Shown here: piece after piece, positions 1-6,100 of the stretch | How the letters are laid out: each line of letters begins with the position of its first letter | How positions within the stretch are numbered: the stretch's first letter is position 1 | DNA from: CAYVXE01 sp964455375 | GTDB lineage: Bacteria; Zhuqueibacterota; Zhuqueibacteria; Oceanimicrobiales; Oceanimicrobiaceae | Length of the DNA: 8,943 nt | Direction of reading: 5' to 3' | Assembly (NCBI GenBank): GCA_964455375.1 | Contig: CAYVXE010000157.1 | Coordinates: forward strand, 1-8,943 | Notes under the pieces: model-generated | Told to the model about the DNA's origin: nothing | The model's input: only the letters and a program-made list of their open reading frames with translations | The model's database searches: none | Position numbers and translations under genes: made by a program

Positions 1-10
1 GTTTATGAGA

Positions 11-47
11 AAACGGGGCTTGATAATACAATCAAGTCCCGTTTTTT
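11..47 (+). terminator. Rho-independent terminator of an upstream off-window gene
   Basis: Positions 13-24 pair with 31-42 over 12 base pairs, including one G-T wobble (18/37). Two further A-T pairs extend the stem at its base, the loop is 6 nt (AATACA), and a run of six T follows at 42-47. This is a canonical intrinsic terminator reading rightward. No gene in the window lies upstream of it, so it must end a transcript that begins off the left edge. Only four T follow the stem on the other strand, so leftward termination would be weaker. Confidence 0.88.
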
Positions 48-93
48 ATTTTGACAAATGAAAAGAATTATGAGGCGGTTTGAAGAATCCCAA

Positions 94-116
94 CATGTCA
101 TTTCGATCCGGCAGTT
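94..116. repeat. Possible dispersed intergenic repeat fragment (TGTCATTT type)
   Basis: The sequence starts CATGTCATTT and continues CGATCCGGCAGTT. A second stretch at 573-598 starts with the same ten bases and continues TGGTTCCGGTGGTT, so the two look like diverged copies of one element. From memory, elements beginning TGTCATTTCGA are scattered between genes in many environmental genomes. The degree of decay makes the limits uncertain. Confidence 0.35.
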
Positions 117-155
117 GCGCTTGAGCCTCAACTTAAGGAGGATTCACTTTTATCT

Positions 156-194
156 TGTCACCTTGAGCGTAGCAGAGCGGAGTCGAAAGGTCTG
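156..194. repeat. Dispersed intergenic repeat (TGTCACCTTGAGCG type)
   Basis: TGTCACCTTGAGCGTAGC followed by an interrupted GAGTCGAAAGGTCTG matches, as I remember it, the consensus of a common non-coding repeat in FCB-type and other environmental genomes (TGTCACCCTGAGCGTAGTCGAAGGGTCT). ACCTT (160-164) can pair with AAGGT (187-191) to close a small hairpin. Relative to the remembered form, a few extra bases (about AGAGCGG) sit in the middle. Confidence 0.5.
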
Positions 195-212
195 ATACGA
201 GCATAGCCCGGA

Positions 213-242
213 TTTATCGTCAGGCATTCGCCTGACGATAAA
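213..242. repeat. Perfect 13-bp inverted repeat (hairpin)
   Basis: TTTATCGTCAGGC (213-225) is exactly complementary to GCCTGACGATAAA (230-242), with a 4-nt loop ATTC. There is no T-tract after it on the + strand. On the other strand only the TAAAT end of the stem follows, so it is a poor intrinsic terminator. It lies 18 bases after the TGTCACCTTGAGCG repeat and may be part of a composite intergenic element. The fold is certain; its role is unknown. Confidence 0.75.
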
Positions 243-347
243 GGACAATTCTGCGTATAAGTTGACGCATATTGGGCAGTTGCCGGAGAGAAATCTGGTG
301 ACTGCGAAACGTAATACTTTATAAAAATAAATTTTTGTACAATCACC

Positions 348-548
348 ATGCAAAAAAAAGAGAAGACGCGAATCAATATTCTATGCCCCTTTCTCGAAAG
401 GGAATGTCCGCTTGGTGAGGAATTAGCACAGATTTGTTGGCGAAAACTCTATTCAGGTGAAGCGGGAATGGCAGATTATGATGAGCGTGATGTAGATTGT
501 CTTATCGCTGATTGGATGTGCAAAAGCGGGGCATTTTCAACGATTTAG
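348..548 (+). CDS. Small cysteine-rich hypothetical protein
   Basis: This ORF encodes 66 residues. I do not recognise the family. Five cysteines lie at positions 13, 20, 30, 51 and 58, in contexts such as CPFLERECPLG, QICW and DWMCKSG, and the middle is acidic (DYDERDVD). Paired cysteines and conserved-looking tryptophans (31, 56) suggest a small metal-binding or disulphide-stabilised fold, but that is inference. There is no signal peptide. No Shine-Dalgarno sequence precedes the ATG; a TACAAT about 5 bases upstream could be a -10 box, which would make the message nearly leaderless. The ORF stands alone between two repeat-bearing intergenic stretches. It could be a chance ORF, but its composition is more protein-like than that of the shadow ORFs nearby. 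Confidence 0.45.
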   Translation: MQKKEKTRINILCPFLERECPLGEELAQICWRKLYSGEAGMADYDERDVDCLIADWMCKSGAFSTI

Positions 549-572
549 TGTCTGAGCGAAAACTCGGCTACC

Positions 573-598
573 CATGTCATTTTGGTTCCGGTGGTTTC
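573..598. repeat. Possible dispersed intergenic repeat fragment (TGTCATTT type)
   Basis: The stretch begins CATGTCATTT, identical to 94-103, then diverges to TGGTTCCGGTGGTTTC. TCATTT (577-582 region) and AAATGA about 25 bases on could pair around a GC-rich centre. It lies in the 185-base gap between the cysteine-rich ORF and the lipoprotein gene. The call rests mainly on the resemblance to the first copy. Confidence 0.3.
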
Positions 599-725
599 AC
601 TCCGGCGGAAATGATAAAAAGGATGTCTTCGGCCCCACACGATTTCGTCTACCAAAAAGCAGAAAATAGCGCATAAGCTTCTTATGGTATAAAACATTAA
701 ATTTAGTCATTTTCATTTAATATGT

Positions 726-730
726 GAGGT
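726..730 (+). promoter_or_regulatory. Ribosome binding site that decides the lipoprotein start
   Basis: GAGGT at 726-730 is followed by two consecutive ATG codons at 734 and 737. The spacing is 3 nt to the first and 6 nt to the second, so 737 is the better start. Confidence 0.6.
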
Positions 731-736
731 GATATG

Positions 737-1213
737 ATGAGCACGCACAAAAGTCAAACCGTTGCTCTTTTCAGGATTTTTTTCGCCTGCGCATTTTTGT
801 TTGCCGGATGCTCCGGGGACGACAACAAGCTTGATCTGTCCGGGTCATGGTCATTGGGGAAGGCCACATTTGCAATTGGCGACAAAACGGACACACTAAA
901 TGAAGCCACGGGCTCTTTGGTTTTCTCAGATCATAATTATCAATTAACCTTGAATCTCACCATTGGCGAAAGTCAGTTCGCCGTGCACGTGACCAAAGAC
1001 GAGTCAGGTGAATGTACGGTTAGCTCGGACTACCGAAACCTTGGTGCGGTAACCGCTCCGAATTATTGGTATGGGACGATTCAATTTTCTCCCGGAGTTG
1101 GGGGAACCTGGACAACAGATTTTATCTGTCATGACGACCCTCAAGGTTCCTTGGAGCTTTATGGGATTCCCATAAGTGCGGGTTCGGTAAGATTGATTTG
1201 GAAAAGAAAATAG
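737..1213 (+). CDS. Small lipoprotein, possibly lipocalin-like beta-barrel
   Basis: The product has 158 residues. It begins with a basic stretch, a hydrophobic segment (about residues 8-24) and a lipobox-like LFAGC, so Cys25 should be lipidated after signal peptidase II cleavage. Phe at -3 is less usual than Leu, but Ala-Gly-Cys is classic. The mature part begins SGDDNK and continues LSGSWSLGKATF, then strands alternating polar and hydrophobic residues, ending YGIPISAGSVRLIWKRK. The all-beta pattern and the opening L-x-G-x-W motif resemble small lipocalin-like lipoproteins; this is inference, not a firm family match. The start at 737 is preferred over 734 on ribosome-site spacing. It appears monocistronic, with a broken gene just downstream. 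Envelope location is likely, ligand unknown. Confidence 0.75.
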   Translation: MSTHKSQTVALFRIFFACAFLFAGCSGDDNKLDLSGSWSLGKATFAIGDKTDTLNEATGSLVFSDHNYQLTLNLTIGESQFAVHVTKDESGECTVSSDYRNLGAVTAPNYWYGTIQFSPGVGGTWTTDFICHDDPQGSLELYGIPISAGSVRLIWKRK

Positions 1214-1262
1214 GGTCAACTAACAAGCGAGTGGTTGTCGAATTTATTTAACGGAGGGTGTC

Positions 1263-1364
1263 ATGTTTGTTCGCCATTTCAAGTTAGCGTACATCCTTTT
1301 ACCACCCTTTGCAGTGTGGTCTTTCGTTTTATCTTTGTCAGTGGCGGTAGCGTTGGATCACTGA
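1263..1364 (+). pseudogene. Truncated signal-peptide ORF ending at a deletion junction
   Basis: A good ribosome site (GGAGG, 1253-1257) stands 5 bases before ATG 1263. The 33 codons read as a convincing Sec signal peptide: a basic N-terminus (MFVRHFK), a hydrophobic core (LAYILLPPFAVWSFVLSLSV) and an A-x-A-like end (AVALDH), then a stop at 1362-1364. The last ~26 bases lie inside sequence homologous to 8666-8691 but in a different reading frame. The stop therefore arises where an exported-protein gene was joined out of frame to the tail of another. The signal peptide is not similar in sequence to that of the 7679 gene, so the original gene was probably a relative rather than a recent copy. 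A real 33-residue peptide cannot be excluded. Confidence 0.5.
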
Positions 1365-1473
1365 AGGCGGGTTAGTTATATACACAGATGATGAATATTA
1401 TGATCCTAATACGGATATCCATTTCCAACGTCACGATTATAATCGACGCCCATTCGCAACCGGTTTCCAAATT
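1339..1473 (+). pseudogene. Decayed 3' remnant of a paralogue of the 7679-8803 gene
   Basis: This stretch aligns with 8666-8801, the last ~45 codons of the exported-protein gene at the right end. By hand alignment 121 of 136 columns match (about 89%), including 33 identical bases in a row (1390-1422 against 8717-8749). In the homologous frame it reads QWR-stop-RWITEGGLVIYTDDEYYDPNTD and on to HFQRHDYNR. The histidine codon CAC has become TAG at 1348-1350, and one base is missing after 1445, shifting the last residues. Homology begins abruptly at CAGTGG; nothing before it matches. It is a broken copy, not a gene. Its high identity suggests a recent duplication or recombination within a repeated gene family. 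Confidence 0.85.
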
Positions 1474-1544
1474 AATGCTTTGTATTGTCGTATAAATATT
1501 CTGTACTCAAATCCCGAAGAACCTAATTCATTAAACAGAAATAG

Positions 1545-1554
1545 TATTTTTTAC
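1545..1554 (+). promoter_or_regulatory. Possible operator half-site TATTTTTTAC
   Basis: TATTTTTTAC at 1545-1554 is identical to the core of the second 21-bp iteron (2568-2577) downstream of the regulator gene. It ends 8 bases before the candidate -35 box at 1563. This would suit autoregulation by the AraC-type protein, but a T-rich 10-mer in AT-rich DNA can recur by chance. Confidence 0.3.
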
Positions 1555-1562
1555 TTTATTGT

Positions 1563-1590
1563 TTTACCTGCAGGATTTATATTGTATAGT
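1563..1590 (+). promoter_or_regulatory. Candidate promoter of the AraC-type regulator
   Basis: TTTACC (1563-1568) and TATAGT (1585-1590) are separated by 16 bases and match the sigma-70 consensus at four and five of six positions. Transcription would start near 1597, about 20 bases before ATG 1619. Confidence 0.35.
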
Positions 1591-1618
1591 CGCCCAGAAA
1601 ACAAAGCACACAAAAGTT

Positions 1619-2446
1619 ATGATAAACATTACACATAAAAAACCGAATAAAAGGCTTAGCAAATATGTAAGGAAAATATCCATTTTTAAAAATACTGGTA
1701 ATTTAAAATTCAGACAAAAATTAATGCTAAGCCCCTTTACTTATCTTTCTTATAATCAGCGGGACATTCCGGTTTCAATTTTCAAGAATAAAAGAATTAA
1801 ACCAAATAATAGGCTGCAAATAGCCGGGCCCAAAATTAACGAAGATATCTATGTAGAATACAGTGGTAGATTATGTCAGATATTAGTTGAATTTACTGCA
1901 TCGGGTTTTCATTATCTCTTTCATATTTCTCCTTCCAAACTTATTAACAATTTATCTAATCTAAGTAATTTCATTTCTTCCGAAATGTACGGGCAGCTTG
2001 AACAGGAATTACTTGAGTCAGAGAATATTGAGCAACAAATTAATTTACTTGAAGAATTTCTTTTTGAAAAGTTATATACTGCCTTACCATTCAGTGGCTA
2101 CATTGAAAAAGCTTTGCAGGTTATTGAAGAACATAATGGTAGTATTCATATCGGTGATTTGCTCCAGGAAGTAGGAATAAGTGAAAGACAATTTAATCGA
2201 AAATTTCGGGAAGTTGTTGGAATAACACCAAAATGCTATTCAAAACTACTACAGCTACATTATGTTATTAATTTGATACATGCAAAAAATTATGGTTCCA
2301 TGCAAGATATTGCGTACAGCGCTGAGTTTTATGACCTACCGCATTTTGCTCATAGGTTCAAAGAGCTAACAGGGTTTACACCTATTGAGTTTACTAAAAG
2401 TGATAAACACATCGCTCTAAAGTATTTTACCGATCTAATAAAATAG
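1619..2446 (+). CDS. AraC-family transcriptional regulator
   Basis: The product has 275 residues from ATG 1619. The frame is open upstream to a TTG at 1559, but those 20 codons overlap the promoter candidate and look non-coding, and family members usually begin with a motif like KPNKRLSKYV (here residues 8-17). The N-terminal ~150 residues are a beta-rich sensing domain of the kind seen in short AraC regulators (DUF6597-like), with FRQKLMLSPFTYLSYNQ and GRLCQILVEFTASGFHYLF. The C-terminal part holds two helix-turn-helix units: IHIGDLLQEVGISERQFNRK and on to GITP (about 177-204), and MQDIAYSAEFYDLPHFAHRF through TGFTPIEF (about 228-258). The AraC signature residues D-IA, F-D-HF-R-FK and G-TP are intact. 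It should bind DNA direct repeats; the 21-bp iterons just downstream are the obvious candidate. The inducer is unknown. No Shine-Dalgarno sequence is visible. Confidence 0.92.
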   Translation: MINITHKKPNKRLSKYVRKISIFKNTGNLKFRQKLMLSPFTYLSYNQRDIPVSIFKNKRIKPNNRLQIAGPKINEDIYVEYSGRLCQILVEFTASGFHYLFHISPSKLINNLSNLSNFISSEMYGQLEQELLESENIEQQINLLEEFLFEKLYTALPFSGYIEKALQVIEEHNGSIHIGDLLQEVGISERQFNRKFREVVGITPKCYSKLLQLHYVINLIHAKNYGSMQDIAYSAEFYDLPHFAHRFKELTGFTPIEFTKSDKHIALKYFTDLIK

Positions 2447-2448
2447 TC

Positions 2449-2463
2449 TGAGAAAAATTCTCA
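2449..2463. repeat. Short inverted repeat after the regulator gene
   Basis: TGAGAA (2449-2454) and TTCTCA (2458-2463) form a perfect 6-bp stem with a 3-base loop, three bases after the stop codon. The following CTTTCCTCC is pyrimidine-rich but not a T-run, so it is at best a weak terminator. Confidence 0.3.
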
Positions 2464-2543
2464 CTTTCCTCCACTCTCTCATTCACCTGTTTTAAACTTT
2501 CAAACCGTATCAATTTACCATTCTATCAACAATAACCCGGGAT

Positions 2544-2606
2544 GTCTGTTTTTTACAATAGAAGGTCTATTTTTTACAAAGAAAAGTCTAATTTATACAA
2601 TGCATT
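2544..2606 (+). promoter_or_regulatory. Three 21-bp direct repeats (likely AraC-type operator)
   Basis: Three units begin with GTCT at 2544, 2565 and 2586, exactly 21 bases apart. They read GTCTGTTTTTTACAA, GTCTATTTTTTACAA and GTCTAATTTATACAA, each followed by a 6-base less conserved tail. The first two differ at one of 15 positions. A 21-bp period is two helical turns, putting the same base pattern on one face of the DNA. It is the spacing of the araI1/I2 half-sites bound by AraC in E. coli (established knowledge). The units sit between an AraC-family gene and the gene they would control. Part of the likeness of units 2 and 3 could reflect the promoter boxes they contain. Confidence 0.65.
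2573..2601 (+). promoter_or_regulatory. Candidate sigma-70 promoter of the NTF2-like gene
   Basis: TTTACA (2573-2578) and TACAAT (2596-2601) are separated by 17 bases, and each matches the consensus at five of six positions. The -35 box lies inside the second 21-bp repeat and the -10 box inside the third. The first and second repeats are thus placed like an activator site overlapping -35. Transcription would start near 2608. Confidence 0.5.
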
Positions 2607-2659
2607 TAATTTGAACAGAGCTTATTTTTCCAATAGGAGAAAAACGGTCACAATTTGAA

Positions 2660-3076
2660 ATGTCACTTCCTTTATCAAAACGAGAATGGACCGAAACACA
2701 AAAAGAAATTTGGATAAATGTAGAAACTTATACAAACCTTATTATGAAAGGTGATGTGGAAGGTTTTTTAGATTATTTCCATAAGGATTATTCCGGTTGG
2801 AATTATTATGAATTAAAACCAATTAATAAGACAGATATTAAAAATGAATTGTGGCTTCTCCCAAAGAGGGAAATTGCTTCTTACAAGATAACTCCTGTTG
2901 CAATTAACGTATTCAATGATATTGCAATTGTACATTATTATTATTCAGCAGCTTATAAAAACACAGACGGGAAGGAAAAGACAAAAAAGGGGCGTAATAC
3001 GGATATATTATTAAAACAGGAAGATAAATGGGTTTTAATAGGTGATCATGTAGGACTGCTTGGGGAAAAAAAATGA
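2660..3076 (+). CDS. NTF2/SnoaL-like (DUF4440-type) protein
   Basis: The product has 138 residues and no signal peptide, so it is cytoplasmic. The layout fits a single-domain NTF2-fold protein: a helical start (KREWTETQKEIWINVETYTN), then the characteristic KGDVEGFLDYFHKDYSGW (30-47). Strands follow around INVFNDIAIVHYYYSAAY (82-99) and GRNTDILLKQEDKW (111-124), ending WVLIGDHVG. Such proteins are small cone-shaped dimers with a pocket. Some are enzymes (cyclases, isomerases), but most relatives of this kind have no known activity, and I see no residue pattern that fixes one. AGGAG lies about 20 bases before ATG 2660, too far for a normal ribosome site, and no closer in-frame start exists. 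The regulator gene and the 21-bp repeats lie immediately upstream, so it is probably the regulator's target. Confidence 0.82.
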   Translation: MSLPLSKREWTETQKEIWINVETYTNLIMKGDVEGFLDYFHKDYSGWNYYELKPINKTDIKNELWLLPKREIASYKITPVAINVFNDIAIVHYYYSAAYKNTDGKEKTKKGRNTDILLKQEDKWVLIGDHVGLLGEKK

Positions 3077-3152
3077 AAGAGGAATTCACGAAACTAATAT
3101 CTACCCGATAAATAATGAGGTTTTAATGTAATTTATTTTCAAAGTGCAAAAA

Positions 3153-3158
3153 AGGAGG
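3153..3158 (+). promoter_or_regulatory. Strong ribosome binding site of the large secreted protein
   Basis: AGGAGG stands 7 bases before ATG 3166 and is a near-ideal Shine-Dalgarno sequence. It is much stronger than those of the two preceding AT-rich genes. The 89-base gap from the previous stop shows no clear terminator or promoter, so read-through from the NTF2-like gene is possible. Confidence 0.75.
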
Positions 3159-3165
3159 AAGGAAA

Positions 3166-6100
3166 ATGAAGAAATCAATCCTGATTTTGTCAGCTATTTT
3201 GGGTTTTTTAATAGGAGCAGTTTCAACTGCATCAACTCAAACTTATGATTTTAATACTGGCACGACACAAAATTGGACGCTTGATCAAATGTACGAAACT
3301 TCCACGCAAAACAAGATCACCCCCTTCACTTCATTCTGGCTCTCAAATCAGAGCAATCAACTCGCTGCTTCAGCAAGCCCTATTCTGATAGGCGATGCGT
3401 CTGTAACTTCCTACGATATTTATTTGCAGTCACCGAATATTTCGTCCAATTCACAATGGCAAAATATCGCCGGGTACAGTATTGATCTCAAGCGAACCCT
3501 GGGCAGCGCTTGCGGGAATCCGCCAAATGTTTATTTTGCGCAGTTACAGATGAAGGTTATTGACACCGCTGATGGCAACAAGGAAAAACTTTTTGCAGAA
3601 TATAACGGAACCAGTTTTGTTTTTCATGAAATCAAAATCGGCAATTCATATCACTTCGTTTGGAAGCCGTCATTTTTATCCGATCCTAAATATAAAGTGA
3701 AACATCTGCGTATTCGACTCACCGGACCTGGTGATCCCAGCACCGGCGAATGCGCTCCTAAGGGGAGTTGGTTGCTGGATAATGTGGCGGTGGTGGGGGG
3801 TGCCACCCAGAAAAACATCGTTGTGGATGTGCCCAACGGGGGTGAAGTTTGGGAAGCAGGCACACCCCATATTATTGTCTGGCACAGCCAAAATTATAAT
3901 GCGCCTGTTAAAATTGAGTACTCGACCAACGGAGGGTCATCTTATTCTGCCATTGTTGCCAGCACCGCCAATAGCGGTTCTTACACCTGGAATGTGCCAA
4001 ATACGCCTTCAACTCAATGTCGAGTTAGAGTGTCCGACGCTGCAAGTGGTACGCCTTCCGACGTTAGTGATGCCCATTTTACGATTGCCGCCAATGAAGC
4101 CATTTTCGTTGATGTTCCTGATGGCGGCGAATCCTGGGAAGCAGGAACGCCGCACTATATCGTATGGCACAATCATCTTTTTAGTGGCGCGGTAAAAATT
4201 GAATATTCGACCGATGGAGGATCGAATTATACAACCATCACTACGAGTACGGCAAACACCGGTTCCTATCAATGGACTGTTCCCAACACGCCTTCTACAC
4301 AATGCCGGGTGCGAATTTCAGATGCCGCAGACGGCAATCCATCCGATGCCAGTGATAACAACTTTACCATAACTGGGACGGAAACGATCACTTTAGATGT
4401 GCCAAATGGCGGGGAAAACTGGGAGGTTGGCTCTCCTCGCATCATCGTGTGGCATAATCATCTATTCAATGGTGCAGTTAAGATCGAATACTCAACAAAT
4501 GGTGGAACAAACTATTCTACCATAGTCGCCTCGACACCCAATTCAGGCTCATACACCTGGACCATCCCCAATACACCCTCTGCAAATTGTTTAGTAAAGG
4601 TTTCCGATGCCGCGGATGGTAACCCCTGGGACGTAAGTGATAATTCTTTCACTATTTCCGCCTCTGCGGGGAGTAACACACCAACCGGCAGCAATATTCA
4701 GGTACCGCTTGGTAGCGGCGTTGAACTGACTTTTGACTATGTCAGTAATGCTGGTACCACGACATTAAATACAAATACCACTGGTCCTACGCCTCCGGAT
4801 GGATTTGCAGTTCTGCCATTGGGGACTCCAATTTTTTATGATATCAAAACAACTGCCACGTTTAGCGGCAATGTTAATCCGTGTATCGAATATAATCCTC
4901 AAGGTTTAACGGTTGAGCAAACTGCTGAACTTATGTTGAAGGTTTTTGATGAAAACCGTGGAAAGTGGCTAGGTATCACAACTTCTGTAGATGTGAATGC
5001 GCATATCATTTGTGGTACGGTAAAGCATTTATCCACTTTTGCAGTGATGTCGCCTGCCGGTGGTACAGAGTCGATCACAATCACCCAACCAAACGGAAAT
5101 GAGATATGGTCAGTGGGCAGCGAGCAGGAAATTACATGGACCAGCAGCAATTTCACCGGCCCGGTTCGTATTGAATATTCCATCGACGGCAATGCCAGCC
5201 ATCTCGATGTCGTAAGTTCCACAAATAACACTGGTTCCTATATGTGGACGATTCCGAACACGCCTTCGACCAATTGCGTCGTGATCATATCTGATCCGAC
5301 GGACGGTGTGCCTTTTGATATTAGTGATGCAGTTTTTTCCATTACTACTGGTGCGGCTCCTTCGTTTACCGTTGTTGCCCCCAATGGCGGTGAAAATTTA
5401 CAGCCAGGGTCGGAATATTGGATAGAATGGAGCAGCGTTAATTTTGTTGATCCAGTTCATATAGAATATTCTACCGATGGCGGCGCTTCTTTTTCAACCG
5501 TCATCGCCTCGACTGACAACGATGGCGCCTATTTGTGGACGGTTCCCTACACCGCTTCCGCAAATTGCCGCATGAAAATATCGGATGCTGCCGATGGCGA
5601 TCCATTTGATGTCAGTGATGCGGATTTTACCATCTCCTCGACTCCCCCTGCAGGCGGCACCCTGACCGTCGTCAATACTGATGATTCCGGGCCGGGCTCG
5701 CTGCGCGATGCGATTCAACAGGCCAACACTCATGCGGGGCCCGATACGATCCGTTTTAATATCCCGCAAAACGTACCAGGATACGATTCTGATATCGGCG
5801 TGTGGACCATCAGCCCACAGACTGAATTACCAGTGATAACAGATGAAGCCCTCATAATCGATGGGCTTTCACAAACTGAATTTGTTGGAATGGACAGCAA
5901 TCCGGAGGGTCCGGAAATCGAGATTTCCGGTGCAAGTGCGGGTACAATGGCCTATGGATTAACCGTGGCCACAGATGGGGTGCAAATCATTGGTTTAATT
6001 ATCAATCGATTCTCAGGTGGTGGTGGTGTTTTACTGAAGAAGGCGCATGGGTGCAGATTGGCAGCGTGTTACCTCGGCACTGATTTTAGCGGCAACAGTG

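Larger units (their letters stand above)
51..347. other. Non-coding stretch with degraded repeats and a hairpin
   Basis: I see no convincing gene here. The leftward ORFs across 150-376 run through the repeat and the hairpin and have no ribosome site or recognisable product. The stretch holds a TGTCATTT-type repeat start near 94, a TGTCACCTTGAGCG-type repeat at 156-194 and a perfect hairpin at 213-242, each listed separately. A TTGACA at 51-56 has no matching -10 box. Confidence 0.6.
1474..1618. other. AT-rich leader region of the AraC-type regulator gene
   Basis: This is where the AT-rich block starts. The remnant's shifted frame stays open by chance but has no recognisable product. The region contains the TATTTTTTAC site and the promoter candidate listed separately. 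I see nothing else in it. Confidence 0.5.

Noticed and set aside
51..56. TTGACA as a -35 promoter box
   Set aside because: No acceptable -10 box lies 16-18 bases downstream.
150..376. Two overlapping leftward ORFs of 67 and 72 codons
   Set aside because: They run through a dispersed repeat and a perfect hairpin, overlap each other in two frames, and have no ribosome site or recognisable product.
3731..4302. Long ORFs in other frames inside the secreted-protein gene
   Set aside because: They are shadows of the repeated, compositionally regular Kre9-like repeats; the main frame has clear domains throughout.
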